Source: Streptomyces sp. MRC013 (GTDB taxonomy: Bacteria; Actinomycetota; Actinomycetes; Streptomycetales; Streptomycetaceae). From it: 64,000 nucleotides of DNA. Below the pieces are notes generated by a model. The model worked only from the letters and a program-made list of their open reading frames with translations. It had not been told where the DNA came from and searched no databases. Positions 33,999-42,303 of this stretch are shown here, one piece after another (within the stretch, counting starts at the first letter, position 1; each line of letters opens with the position of its first letter). The position numbers and the translations under genes are program-made. Where the stretch lies: positions 620,001 through 684,000 of the forward strand of contig NZ_CP094264.1 of the NCBI RefSeq assembly GCF_023614235.1, read 5' to 3'.

Positions 33999-34936
33999 CG
34001 GCGGCGATCACCGGCATCGGGGCCGCGCTGCCCGAACGCACCGTGCCGAACAGCCACTTCGAGGCGATCGGTTCGTCCGACGAGTGGATCGTCAAGCGGA
34101 CGGGCATCAGGGAGCGCCGCTTCCTGGCCGAGGACGGCCGGCTCGCCGACCTCGCCGTGACCGCCGCCCGGACGGCGCTGCGGCAGGCCGGACGGGACGC
34201 CGCCGACCTGCACCACGTCGTCGTCGCGACGACCACCCCGGACCGGACGACGCCCGGACTGGCGGTGGAGGTGGCCGCACGGCTGGGCACTCCGCAGGCC
34301 GCCGCCTTCGACCTGCACGCGGCGTGCGCCGGATTCGTGTACGCCCTGGACCACGGGACGGCGCTCATCGAGTCCGGGCGGGCGGAGGCCGTCCTCGTCT
34401 GCGGGGCGGAGGCGCTGACCCGCATCACCGACACCGCGGACCGGTCGACGGCCGTCCTGCTCGGGGACGGCGCTGGCGCCGTCGTCCTCACCGACCTCCC
34501 GGACGCCCCCGTCGCACCCGCCTTCCACCTGGCCTCGGACGGCGAACACGTCGGGCTGCTCTTCGCCGACCGCCACGACCGCAAGCTCCGCATGGACGGC
34601 CCGGAGATCTTCGTCCACGCCGTGGAGAAGATGAGCGACGCGGTCCGGCGGGTGCTGGAGCGGCGCGAGCTCGCCTGCGACGGCGTCGACCTCTTCGTCG
34701 CCCACCAGGCCAACGCCCGCATCGTGAGGGCCGTCGGCAAGGAGATCGGGGTGCCGCCCGAGCGTCTGTTCCTCAACGTCGACCGGGTGGCCAACACCTC
34801 GTCGGCGTCCATCCCCATCGCCCTGGCCCACGCCCGGGAGGAGGGCCGGATCGGGCCGTCCGGGGTGCTGGGCGTGGCCGCCTTCGGCGCGGGCATCACC
34901 TGGGGCGCCGGCGTGCTCGGCTGGCGGCTGGGATGA
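33995..34936 (+). CDS. FabH-type beta-ketoacyl-ACP synthase III
   Basis: 313-residue ketosynthase that normally condenses an acyl-CoA starter with malonyl-ACP. Catalytic residues are all visible: Cys in FDLHAACAGFVYAL (near 111), His in LFVAHQANARIV (near 240) and Asn in NVDRVANTSSASIPIALA (near 270). SSDEWIVKRTGIRERRF matches the family N-terminus. ATG at 33995 overlaps the reductase stop (ATGA) and its own stop overlaps the hydrolase start. As the only KAS III in the operon it is expected to select the primer unit, so its pocket residues would be the best clue to the starter. Confidence 0.93.
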   Translation: MTAAITGIGAALPERTVPNSHFEAIGSSDEWIVKRTGIRERRFLAEDGRLADLAVTAARTALRQAGRDAADLHHVVVATTTPDRTTPGLAVEVAARLGTPQAAAFDLHAACAGFVYALDHGTALIESGRAEAVLVCGAEALTRITDTADRSTAVLLGDGAGAVVLTDLPDAPVAPAFHLASDGEHVGLLFADRHDRKLRMDGPEIFVHAVEKMSDAVRRVLERRELACDGVDLFVAHQANARIVRAVGKEIGVPPERLFLNVDRVANTSSASIPIALAHAREEGRIGPSGVLGVAAFGAGITWGAGVLGWRLG

Positions 34937-35827
34937 GCACCGGGCGGCCCCGCCTGCCGCTGCTGGGCGAGATCACGGCGCCCGACGGCGCGCGGCTCAC
35001 CGTGCGGGTGCAGGCGCGGGACGACACCGGCGCCCCCGTCGTCGTCCTGCTGCCCGCCATGGGGACGCCCGCGCGCACCTACCTCCCGCTCGTGCGGGCG
35101 CTGCACCGGCGGGGCATGACGGTCGTGACGACGGACCTGCGCGGGCAGGGCGAGAGCGTGCCCGTGCCGGCGCGCGGTGTCCGGTTCGGCTACCGCGAGA
35201 TCGTCGAACACGACATCGGGGCCGTGCTCGACCTCGTCGGCGCCGCCTATCCCACGGCTCCGCGGCTGCTCCTCGGGCACAGCCTGGGCGGGCAGCTGGG
35301 GCTGGTGCACTGCGGGCTGTTCCAGCCGCCGCACCTCGACGGCGTCGTGCTCGTCGCCAGCGGTTCCGCCTGGTACCGGGCGCTGGGGCGGGGCGGGGCG
35401 GGCTGGCTGGTGCGCAGCCAGCTCGGCGCCGCGGGGGGCCGGGGTGCTCGGGTACTGGCCCGGGGACCGGTTCGGGTTCGGCGGGCGGGAGACGGCGCGG
35501 CTCATGCGGGACTGGGCACGCCAGGTGCGCACCGGCCGCTACACCGTGCCCGGGGCGCGGGCGGACTACGAGCGGGCCCTGCGGGCGGTGGCGCTGCCCG
35601 TCCTCGCCGTCGACGTCGAGAACGACACCATGGCGCCGCCGGCGGCCGTGGACCACCTGTGCGCCAAGCTGCCCGCCGCCCGCGTCGAACGTCTCCACTA
35701 CGCGTGCGCCGACGCGGACGGCCGTCCGCTGGACCACTTCCGCTGGATACGGCACCACGGCCGGCTCGTCGAGCGCGTCGGGGCCTGGGCGGCGCGGGTC
35801 GCCGCCGCCTCCGGCCGGGCGGCCTGA
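34933..35827 (+). CDS. Alpha/beta hydrolase (one-base frameshift)
   Basis: Predicted serine hydrolase that could release or cleave the acyl chain. ATG at 34933 (ATGA overlap with KAS III). VVLLPAMGTPARTYLPLV is the oxyanion region, VVTTDLRGQGESVP follows, and LLLGHSLGGQLGLVH contains the nucleophile elbow G-H-S-L-G near residue 118. After SQLGAAG the frame changes; the continuation VLGYWPGDRFGFGGRETARL, the acid in VENDTMAPPAAV and the late histidine in PLDHFRWIRHH run to 35827. One surplus G in the six-G run at 35433-35438 accounts for the break; the corrected length is about 297. The triad is then complete, so the gene is likely intact in the organism. Confidence 0.82.
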
Positions 35828-36021
35828 TGCCGGGTCACCGCGCGGGCGGGCGGGGACGGCGCGGGCGTCGTCGAGGACCGCTGCCGGGTGAGCGCCCCGG
35901 CCTTCCCGCGCCCCGCGTGTGCCGCACCGCCCCCGGCCGGCGGCGGCCTGCCGGCGACCGCGATCGAACCCGAGCCGCCGAGGTCCGTCTCCCCTCGGCC
36001 CGCCGTACCGGAGGATTCCCG

Positions 36022-37575
36022 ATGCACCCCGAGCCCCCGCACGACCCCGGCACCGTGCCCGCCCTGCTGGCCCGCAGCGCCGCCGCGCACCCCGACCGCC
36101 CGGCCCTGCGCCTGGACGCCGAGGAGCTGACCTTCGCCGAGCTGGACGACCTCAGCTCCCGCGCCGCCGCCCGGCTCCGCGCCCTGGGCACGGCGCCGGG
36201 GGACCGCGTCGCCGTCCTCCTGCCGAACAGTCCCGTCTTCGCGGTGCTGTACTACGGCATCCTGCGCGCCGGGGCGATCGTCGTGCCCCTCAACCCCCTG
36301 CTGAGGGCCGGGGAGGTCGAACACTGCCTGAACGACGCCGGAGCCGCCCTCCTCCTCGCCTGGCACCGGGGCGCGCACGAGGCGGTGGAGGGCGCCCGCC
36401 GGGCCGGCACCCCGCACCTCGTGGTCGAACCGGAGACCTTCCTCGACGGGTTGCGGACCCGTCGTCCGCCGGCCCGCGACGAACCGCGCTCGCCCACCAG
36501 CTCCGCCGTCGTCCTCTACACCTCCGGAACCACCGGCAACCCCAAGGGCGCCGAACTCACCCATCACAACCTGCGCCGCAACACCGCCGAGGGCGTGCGC
36601 GTGCTCCGCCTGGACCCCACCGACGTCGTCTTCGGCGGGCTGCCGCTCTTCCACTCCTTCGGACAGGTCATGGGGCTGAACTGCGCCGTGTCGGTGGGCG
36701 CCTGCCTGACCCTGCTGCCCCGCTTCACACCGGCGGACGCCTTCTCCGTGATCGAACGGGACCGGGTGACCGTCTTCCTGGGCGTCCCAACGATGTACAC
36801 GCTGATGCTTCGGCTGGCACAGAGCCCCGGGTCCGGGCCGTACGACCTCTCCACCCTGCGCGTCGGCCTGTGCGGCGGCTCCCCGCTGCCCGTGGAGGTG
36901 CTGCACGCGTTCGAGGAGACGTTCGACTGCGCCGTGCTGGAGGGGTACGGGCTCTCGGAGTCGTCGCCGCTCGCCTGCGTGAACCGCATCGACCGCGAGC
37001 GCGTCGCGGGCACGGTCGGCGTTCCCGTGGACGGCGTCGAGATGCGCGTCGTCGACCGCGGGGGCAGGGAACTGCCCGACGGCGAGGTGGGCGAGATCGT
37101 CATCCGCGGGCACAACGTCATGCGGGGCTACTGGCGCCGTCCGCAGGCGACCGCCGAGGCCGTACGGGGCGGCTGGCTGCACACCGGTGACCTCGGCACC
37201 CGGGACGCGCGGGGGGACTTCCGGATCGTGGGCCGCATCAAGGACCTCGTCATCCGCGGCGGGTGCAACGTCTATCCGCGGGAGGTGGAGGAGGTCCTCC
37301 ACGCCCATCCGGCGGTCGCCGAGGCAGCCGTCGTCGGGATACCGCACGAAGTCCACGGCCAGGAGGTCGCCGCCGCCGTGGTGCTGCGCGCCGGGACGTC
37401 CGCCACGCCGGAGGAGCTGGTCGGGTTCGTCCGCGAGCGGGTCGCGCCCTTCAAGTACCCGCGCGTCGTGTGGATCACCGACCACCTGCCGAAGGGCCCC
37501 ACCGGCAAGGTCCTCAAGCGCGAGATCGTCCGGCCCGGGTCCGCGCGGCCCGCCGGGAAGGCGTCGGGGGGCTGA
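36022..37575 (+). CDS. Acyl-AMP ligase (fatty acyl-CoA/ACP synthetase family)
   Basis: 517-residue ANL ligase, last gene of the operon. P-loop YTSGTTGNPKGAELTHHN near residue 170, GYGLSESSPLACVN near 310, GWLHTGDLGTRDARGDFRIV near 385-405, IKDLVIRGGCNVYPREVEEV and the adenylation lysine in PTGKVLKREI near the end. All motifs for adenylation and thioester formation are present. ATG at 36022 has GGAGG seven bases before; 194 bases separate it from the hydrolase, so it may have its own promoter, but the strand and content fit the pathway. It could activate the free acid released by the hydrolase, or load an exogenous starter on the ACP or CoA. Confidence 0.92.
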   Translation: MHPEPPHDPGTVPALLARSAAAHPDRPALRLDAEELTFAELDDLSSRAAARLRALGTAPGDRVAVLLPNSPVFAVLYYGILRAGAIVVPLNPLLRAGEVEHCLNDAGAALLLAWHRGAHEAVEGARRAGTPHLVVEPETFLDGLRTRRPPARDEPRSPTSSAVVLYTSGTTGNPKGAELTHHNLRRNTAEGVRVLRLDPTDVVFGGLPLFHSFGQVMGLNCAVSVGACLTLLPRFTPADAFSVIERDRVTVFLGVPTMYTLMLRLAQSPGSGPYDLSTLRVGLCGGSPLPVEVLHAFEETFDCAVLEGYGLSESSPLACVNRIDRERVAGTVGVPVDGVEMRVVDRGGRELPDGEVGEIVIRGHNVMRGYWRRPQATAEAVRGGWLHTGDLGTRDARGDFRIVGRIKDLVIRGGCNVYPREVEEVLHAHPAVAEAAVVGIPHEVHGQEVAAAVVLRAGTSATPEELVGFVRERVAPFKYPRVVWITDHLPKGPTGKVLKREIVRPGSARPAGKASGG

Positions 37576-37591
37576 TCGGTCCGGCGTGCGG

Positions 37592-37610
37592 CCGCCCGTC
37601 CCGCGGGCGG
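37592..37610. terminator. Candidate terminator after the acyl-AMP ligase
   Basis: CCGCCCG-TCCCG-CGGGCGG, 17 bases after the stop codon and between convergent genes (the next gene is on the reverse strand). Confidence 0.45.
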
Positions 37611-37690
37611 GGACGTCGGGCCGCGCGGCCCCGTCGGGACCCGAGCGGCCCGGGGCCCCGCCGGGGAACCGGCCGGGAGCGACCGGCAGG

Positions 37691-38257
37691 TCACCCGGCG
37701 CTCTCCGGGGCGTCGCCGTGCGCGGCCGGGTACGGCAGGTGCACCACCAGGAGCGTGAACGCGGCCAGCGCGACGTTGCGGGCGGCCGCGTCGAGGCCGT
37801 TCCAGTCGGCGGACTGCCACATCGCGAACCACTCGCCGCCGACGGCCATGAACCCGAACCCGAACAGCAGCAGGACCATGACGAGTCCGGCCGTGCTCGC
37901 CGCGCGGGCGCGGGCGCGGGAACCCCGACGCAGTGCGGCGCACCACAGGGCGGTGGCGAGGAGGAGGACGGCGGCGGTCAGGACCTCCCAGGCGATGATC
38001 ACCACGTAGGCGGCGTCCTGGAGGACGGGCGACTCGACGGCCCGCCACATCAGGTCGGGGTCCCTGAACGTCGTGTCCATGGCGAGGACGTGCCGGACGA
38101 ACTGCCGGTTCGTCCCGAAGTCCGTGCTGTTGCCGAAGGCGACCAGCGCCATGTGGACGGCGAGGGTGCCGGTCAGCGCCGTCGCGGCGAACGGCACCGT
38201 GCCGAGGGTCCGCCACCGTGCCCGCCGGGTGCCCGCCCGTGCCTCGCCGTCCGCCAT
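37691..38257 (-). CDS. DUF2165 family membrane protein
   Basis: 188-residue integral membrane protein. Four hydrophobic segments are visible: TVPFAATALTGTLAVHMALV, the stretch AAYVVIIAWEVLTAAVLLLA, STAGLVMVLLLFGFGFMAVG and ARNVALAAFTLLVVHLPY. NSTDFGTNRQFVRHVLAMDT after the first helix and GGEWFAMWQSADWNGLDAA before the last are the conserved DUF2165 signatures. Function is unknown in the whole family. It starts five bases after the stop of the upstream dipeptidase-like gene (ATG at 38255-38257), so the two are one transcript, although the dipeptidase is exported and no direct link is known. Confidence 0.88.
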   Translation of the reverse strand: MADGEARAGTRRARWRTLGTVPFAATALTGTLAVHMALVAFGNSTDFGTNRQFVRHVLAMDTTFRDPDLMWRAVESPVLQDAAYVVIIAWEVLTAAVLLLATALWCAALRRGSRARARAASTAGLVMVLLLFGFGFMAVGGEWFAMWQSADWNGLDAAARNVALAAFTLLVVHLPYPAAHGDAPESAG

Positions 38258-38261
38258 GCCG

Positions 38262-40331
38262 TCAACTCCCGCCGTAGACGCCCACCTCGCGGAGCGAGTA
38301 TCCCCACCGCGTGCCGCGTTCCAACCCGTGGACGCGGACGTACCGGGCCTGCTCGGGGGCGAAGCGCGCCGTGTCGAGGCCGCCGTCGCCGGCCGTGGTG
38401 GACCAGGCGGTGCGCCAGGCCGATCCGTCGGCGGAGACCTCCACGCGGTACGCCCTCGCGTACGCCTCCTCCCAGTCGAGGGTGACGCGCCCGACGGCGC
38501 GGACCGCCCCCAGGTCGATCCGGAGCCACTGGTCGTCGCTCCATTCGCTGGCCCAGCGGGTGCGGGTGTCCCCGTCGACGGCCCTGCCGGGCGCGTGGCC
38601 GGTGAGCGGGTCCCACCACTGGGTGGAGCTCGCCGTGGCGGTCGCGCCCGCCGCGAGGTTCGCGCCCAGGCCGTGGCGTTCGGAGGCGCCCCAGGTGCGC
38701 AGGTACGACTCGGCGCCCAGGAGCAGGTCGTCCACGACGTCCCCGCCCCCGGTGACCCGGATGTCCTCCACCCAGTCGGGCACGAGCCCGTAGTGGGCGG
38801 CGCCGTCCTCGTTGAGGTCCCAGGTGCGCTGCCCGGTGGTCTGCCGGTCGACGACGGAGCCCCCGTCGGCGGTGCGGAAGGGGTAGCGCACCGGGTCGGG
38901 GACGTCGGCGCCGCGCGGGGCGGGCCAGCCGCCGACCCCGTTCATGTCGGTGCCGTACCCGTACCCGATCCCGTACCGGGTGCGCAGGGCGTCGGTGCGC
39001 CTGGCCTCGGCCGTGAACTCCTCGGCGCCGTGCATGTACTGGGCGATGAAGCCGCCGAGGCGGTAGACGCGCTCGGTCCAGTCGGCGTCCATCCAGCTGT
39101 GCGAGGAGAGGACCCCCGGGTAGGACTCGGACTCCAGGACGTCCAGGGCGCGGCCGGCGGCCTTGACGCTCATGTGGTCGATCTCCAGCATCATGCCGCG
39201 CCGCATCATCCCGCGCACCGCGTACTCGCCGAGGTCGGTGAGGCCGCGGACGTTGCACCGGGCGTCCTGCGCGTAGGCGGGGACGGCGACGCCGGGCGGG
39301 AGCTTCGCCTCGGCGCCGGGGGCGGGGGCTCCGCCGATGGGGTTGTCGTGCTGCGGGCCGGTGCACCGCTCGGTCTTCCAGAAGGTGCCGGTGGACAGGA
39401 ACTGGCCGACGTTGACGGCCGTGCCCAGGGCGCCGGAGTCGAAGCGGACGCCGCACAGGGCGTTGTCGAACTTGTGGCACAGGAACATGCTGCGCACGCC
39501 GAGCCCGTACAGTTCGTCGAGGCCGCGGTCGATGTCCTCGCGGTCGCACCGCGCCGCGTCGCCGACGTGCTTGCAGCCGAACGGCTCGGACGTCTCGACG
39601 CCGAGGACGACGGCGAGCCTGCCCTGCCGGACGACCTCGCGGGCCTGGGCGCTGTCGGTGACGATCCGGAACCAGCCCTTGCCGGGCCCGCCGTACATCC
39701 GGTCCACGTACGCCTGCATCTCGTACGTCTTCCGCGCCTGGAGGCGGAGGGACGTCATCTCGTCGCAGCCGCGGTCCTTGAAGAAGTACAGGGAGCAGAT
39801 GACACCGTTGGTGACGAGGTGGTTGACGAGGACGCGCTGGCCGCCGCGCCAGGCGCGCTCGATCCAGGCGTAGTAGTTCTGCTGGTGGGTCAGCGAGTCG
39901 TGGGCGGGCCAGTCCGCGAAGGTCGGCCAGCCGTTCGGGTCGTGCTTGCCGTCGCCGCCCTCGGTGATGAAGTCGAACAGGGCGAGGGAGCCGTCGGGGT
40001 AGTGCTCGGGGCAGTCCTTCAGCGCGTCGGCGACGCCGTGCTCGGAGAACGCCTTGCCGCAGATCAGGCGGCCGCCGAAGGCCTCGTTGGACATGATGTG
40101 GTTGTGGGCGTCGACGAAGCCGCGCACTCTGCCCCGGGGGTCGGTGCCCCGGAAGGGCTCACCGGTGACGTTGATCTGCGAGTCGGGCACGGGCCGGGCG
40201 ACGGGCTCCCACCAGCCTGGCGGCGCCTCGGCGCCGGAGGTCGCGGAGGGGCCCAGGGCCAGGGCCGCCGCGGTGACGAGGAGGGACAGCAGCGCGAGGA
40301 TTCCGCGCCTGGTGGGGGAGGGTCGGGTCAT
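38262..40331 (-). CDS. Secreted M19-type dipeptidase/amidohydrolase with C-terminal discoidin (F5/8 type C) domain
   Basis: 689-residue exported protein. MTRPSPTRRGILALLSLLVT is a signal peptide with an RR pair that could use Tat or Sec. The catalytic part (~70-510) has VRGFVDAHNHIMSNEAFGG, the H-x-H metal site of TIM-barrel hydrolases, plus VVLGVETSEPFG, MMLEIDHMSVKAAG and VLSSHSWMDADW, the order seen in membrane-dipeptidase-like enzymes. The last ~140 residues (ATASSTQWWDPLTGHAPGRA, then RWASEWSDDQWLRIDLGAVR) form a discoidin/CBM32 module that binds glycans or cell surfaces. An outer-surface peptidase or polymer-degrading role is plausible. Substrate unknown. It begins the operon with the DUF2165 gene. 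Confidence 0.85.
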   Translation of the reverse strand: MTRPSPTRRGILALLSLLVTAAALALGPSATSGAEAPPGWWEPVARPVPDSQINVTGEPFRGTDPRGRVRGFVDAHNHIMSNEAFGGRLICGKAFSEHGVADALKDCPEHYPDGSLALFDFITEGGDGKHDPNGWPTFADWPAHDSLTHQQNYYAWIERAWRGGQRVLVNHLVTNGVICSLYFFKDRGCDEMTSLRLQARKTYEMQAYVDRMYGGPGKGWFRIVTDSAQAREVVRQGRLAVVLGVETSEPFGCKHVGDAARCDREDIDRGLDELYGLGVRSMFLCHKFDNALCGVRFDSGALGTAVNVGQFLSTGTFWKTERCTGPQHDNPIGGAPAPGAEAKLPPGVAVPAYAQDARCNVRGLTDLGEYAVRGMMRRGMMLEIDHMSVKAAGRALDVLESESYPGVLSSHSWMDADWTERVYRLGGFIAQYMHGAEEFTAEARRTDALRTRYGIGYGYGTDMNGVGGWPAPRGADVPDPVRYPFRTADGGSVVDRQTTGQRTWDLNEDGAAHYGLVPDWVEDIRVTGGGDVVDDLLLGAESYLRTWGASERHGLGANLAAGATATASSTQWWDPLTGHAPGRAVDGDTRTRWASEWSDDQWLRIDLGAVRAVGRVTLDWEEAYARAYRVEVSADGSAWRTAWSTTAGDGGLDTARFAPEQARYVRVHGLERGTRWGYSLREVGVYGGS

Positions 40332-40465
40332 GGGCGCACCGCCTGTTTGTCATGTCCCGTCGGGGGTTTGACGAGGATCGCGGCGGTGCGGCGAGCAGTC
40401 AATACTCGTGACGGCGCCCGCCGCGGGAGGGCGGCGGGCGCGGGTGCGGCGGGCGCGCGGGGCGG

Positions 40466-40864
40466 TCAGTCCGACAGGTCCGCCTTGCCGAAGAGGACGG
40501 CGTAGCTGCTGGGAAGCTGGCTGATGACCTGGTTCAGCTCACCGCCCGAGACGGCGTCGGCCAGGGTCGACAGGACGGCGCTCGCGTCCCACTGGGCGGT
40601 GCGGGGGCGGGCGCCGGTGCGTTCGCCGACGCGCCGGTAGAACTCCTCGATGCCGAACCGGTCGGTGGGACGGCCCTCGCCGGCGTCCGCGGTGAGCACG
40701 TCGCCCAGGTCCCCGGGCAACTGCGCCGCCAGGTCGGACGCCTCGCCGGGCGTGATGCGGTGGCCGAGCACCTCCAGTACCGCCCGGGTGATCTGCGCGG
40801 CCTCCTCCTGGTCGCGGTACTCTCCGCGCTCCCGGACCCGGGCGAGGAACTCGTCGTGCCGCAT
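40466..40864 (-). CDS. DUF2267 family protein
   Basis: 132-residue soluble helical protein. The family pattern is clear: MRHDEFLARVRERGEYRDQE at the start, ITRAVLEVLGHRITPGEASD with AAQLPGDLGDVLTAD in the middle, and FYRRVGERTGARP plus VLSTLADAVSGGELNQVISQ and LPSSYAVLFG at the end. DUF2267 proteins are common, often stress-induced, in actinobacteria and rhizobia, with no known biochemical activity. ATG at 40862-40864 follows a GGAGGGAG box. It is a single gene downstream of a small membrane protein on the same strand, about 95 bases apart. Confidence 0.9.
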   Translation of the reverse strand: MRHDEFLARVRERGEYRDQEEAAQITRAVLEVLGHRITPGEASDLAAQLPGDLGDVLTADAGEGRPTDRFGIEEFYRRVGERTGARPRTAQWDASAVLSTLADAVSGGELNQVISQLPSSYAVLFGKADLSD

Positions 40865-40960
40865 CGTCTCTCCCTCCTGCCGTACGACCCTCGGGGGTCG
40901 CCTCTGTCACCGTAGGACCGGCCGGGAGGCCCCGCACGCCGGGAGCGGCGGGCCCGCGGC

Positions 40961-41155
40961 TCACCGGGCCCCGGCGCCCGCGGGCTCCTCCTTCCGGCCC
41001 GGGGCCGCGCCGCGGGCGAGGGAGGCGCGGAGGCGGTCGTAGCGGTCGACGTCCGTCCACACGTCCGCCGGGTGCGGACGTGAGACGTACCAGGCCCACA
41101 GGCTCGCGCCGAGGGCGGCCGCCAGCGGGACGAGCAGCCAGAGAAGCGGCTCCAT
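40961..41155 (-). CDS. Small single-pass membrane protein
   Basis: 64 residues: MEPLLWLLVPLAAALGASLW is one N-terminal transmembrane helix, followed by a charged tail with WYVSRPHPADVWTDVDRYDR and a Lys/Glu-rich end. AAGGGGGGA precedes the ATG (41153-41155). A plausible promoter (TTGTCA, 17 bases, TATATG) lies 155 bases upstream. The tail motif DVWTDVDRYDRLR looks conserved-protein-like but I cannot name the family. It is located head-to-head with the RsbW-like gene and just upstream of the DUF2267 gene. Confidence 0.65.
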   Translation of the reverse strand: MEPLLWLLVPLAAALGASLWAWYVSRPHPADVWTDVDRYDRLRASLARGAAPGRKEEPAGAGAR

Positions 41156-41538
41156 GAAGGATCCCCCCTTCGCAGTCGTCGGTCGTCCGTCGTCGCCGTG
41201 GCGGCGCGGGGTCCGAACCGCCCGCCGCGGGCGCGCGGACGGCGCCGGCCGGAAGGGGCCGGGGAGCGGTTCGCGGAGGGGGACGGCCGGGGCCGCCCGG
41301 CGATGATTTTCATATAGCATGGGGGCGAGTTGTTGACAAATCGAGGCTCAATTTTGTTGACGGGCCGCCCCGGGCCGACCGCCGTCCGCCCGGCGCCGCG
41401 CCGCGCCCGGAGCCGGTCGCACGGCCGGACCGCCCGCTCCGGGCGCGTCCCACCCGGAGCGTGACGGGCAGGAATCGCGGCGGCCGTGCGGGGCACTCGT
41501 CCGGCGGACCGCAACCGGGTGACGCACAGGAGGACGCA
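41156..41538. other. Divergent region with an A/T-rich island
   Basis: About 380 bases between the small membrane protein and the RsbW-like gene. Positions 41301-41360 are strikingly A/T-rich, with TTGTTGAC repeated 22 bases apart and a reverse promoter-like pair. The forward gene has a strong AGGAGG at 41528-41533. Confidence 0.55.
41311..41339 (-). promoter_or_regulatory. Candidate promoter for the small membrane protein gene
   Basis: Reverse strand TTGTCA (41334-41339), 17-base spacer, TATATG (41311-41316), inside a locally A/T-rich segment. Confidence 0.45.
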
Positions 41539-41973
41539 GTGGCCACCGGCACGCCCATGAACGACGGCGCCGACCGGCGCGACGCCGGGGACCTGGAGGC
41601 CCGCTTCGAGGGGGCACCGCAGGACGTGACCGCGGCCAGACTCCTCACCGACCGCTATCTGGACGCCCTGGAGCGCCTCGCGGCGCCCTCGGAACCGGAC
41701 CGGCGCGACGACGTGCTGCTCGTCGTCACCGAACTGACGGGCAACGCCGTGCAGTACGCGCCGGGCCCGTTCTCCCTGCGGCTGCGGCGCACCTTCGACG
41801 GCGTCCACATCGTCGTGCGGGACGGCAACCCGCGCCCGCCGGTCCCCCGCCCCTGGTCGCCCGCCGACAGCACCGGGTCCGTGGGCTGGCACCTGGTGAA
41901 GGCCCTCGCCACCCAGGTGTCGGTGCTGACCGGGCCCGAGGGCAAGGACGTCCACGTCTTCCTGCCCTGGTGA
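41539..41973 (+). CDS. RsbW-like ATP-binding regulatory kinase (anti-sigma-factor family)
   Basis: 144-residue protein of the HATPase_c_2 group that includes anti-sigma factors and related serine kinases. The N box VLLVVTELTGNAVQYAPGPF and the G1-like VRDGNPRPPVPRPWSPAD, then GSVGWHLVKALATQVSVL (G2) are clear. The GTG at 41539 is preferred because AGGAGG ends six bases before it; the frame extends further up but is not coding-like there. Such single-domain proteins are numerous in streptomycetes and control development or stress responses by partner switching. No cognate antagonist or sigma factor lies next to it; the PP2C at 16077 is in the same general signalling class but distant. Confidence 0.88.
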   Translation: MATGTPMNDGADRRDAGDLEARFEGAPQDVTAARLLTDRYLDALERLAAPSEPDRRDDVLLVVTELTGNAVQYAPGPFSLRLRRTFDGVHIVVRDGNPRPPVPRPWSPADSTGSVGWHLVKALATQVSVLTGPEGKDVHVFLPW

Positions 41974-42060
41974 CTCACCCGGACGGACCGCCGGCGGCGG
42001 CGGCCCGTCCGCGGCCGTGCTGGGCTGGGGGCAAGCGTCGTCCACGTACGGGGAGCCGCC

Positions 42061-42246
42061 ATGTACGAAATGCGCATCGGCACGGCCGCCACCGGCAGCG
42101 GCCTGGTGTGGCATGTCGTCGGCCGCGACCGGTCCTCCGCCCTCTGCGGGCAGTCGCTCCGGGAGGAGTGCGACGAGACGGACCTGCACTGCCTGCCCTG
42201 CATGTCGAGGTTCCAGGAGCTGATGCGGCAGCCCGGCGCGGCCTGA
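42061..42246 (+). CDS. Small cysteine-containing hypothetical protein (61 aa)
   Basis: 61 residues beginning MYEMRIGTAATGSGLVWHVV. Cysteines occur at CGQSLREECDE and LHCLPCMSRF (C-x-x-C), together with histidines, which would suit a small zinc-binding fold. A GGGAG box precedes the ATG, and the codon usage is normal for the genome. It follows the RsbW-like gene by about 87 bases on the same strand and may be co-transcribed. I recognise it only as a type of short conserved streptomycete protein without assigned function. Confidence 0.65.
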   Translation: MYEMRIGTAATGSGLVWHVVGRDRSSALCGQSLREECDETDLHCLPCMSRFQELMRQPGAA

Positions 42247-42303
42247 GCCCGCCGGGGCGGACGGCCTCCCCGGCGGGCAGGCGGGCGCGCCCGCCGGGGT
42301 GCC

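Noticed and set aside
33995..37575. OleABCD-type head-to-head olefin or beta-lactone pathway (KAS III, alpha/beta hydrolase, AMP ligase, SDR)
   Set aside because: The KAS III has FabH length and motifs, the SDR is FabI-like rather than OleD-like, and the operon has its own ACP and FabF, which Ole pathways do not need.
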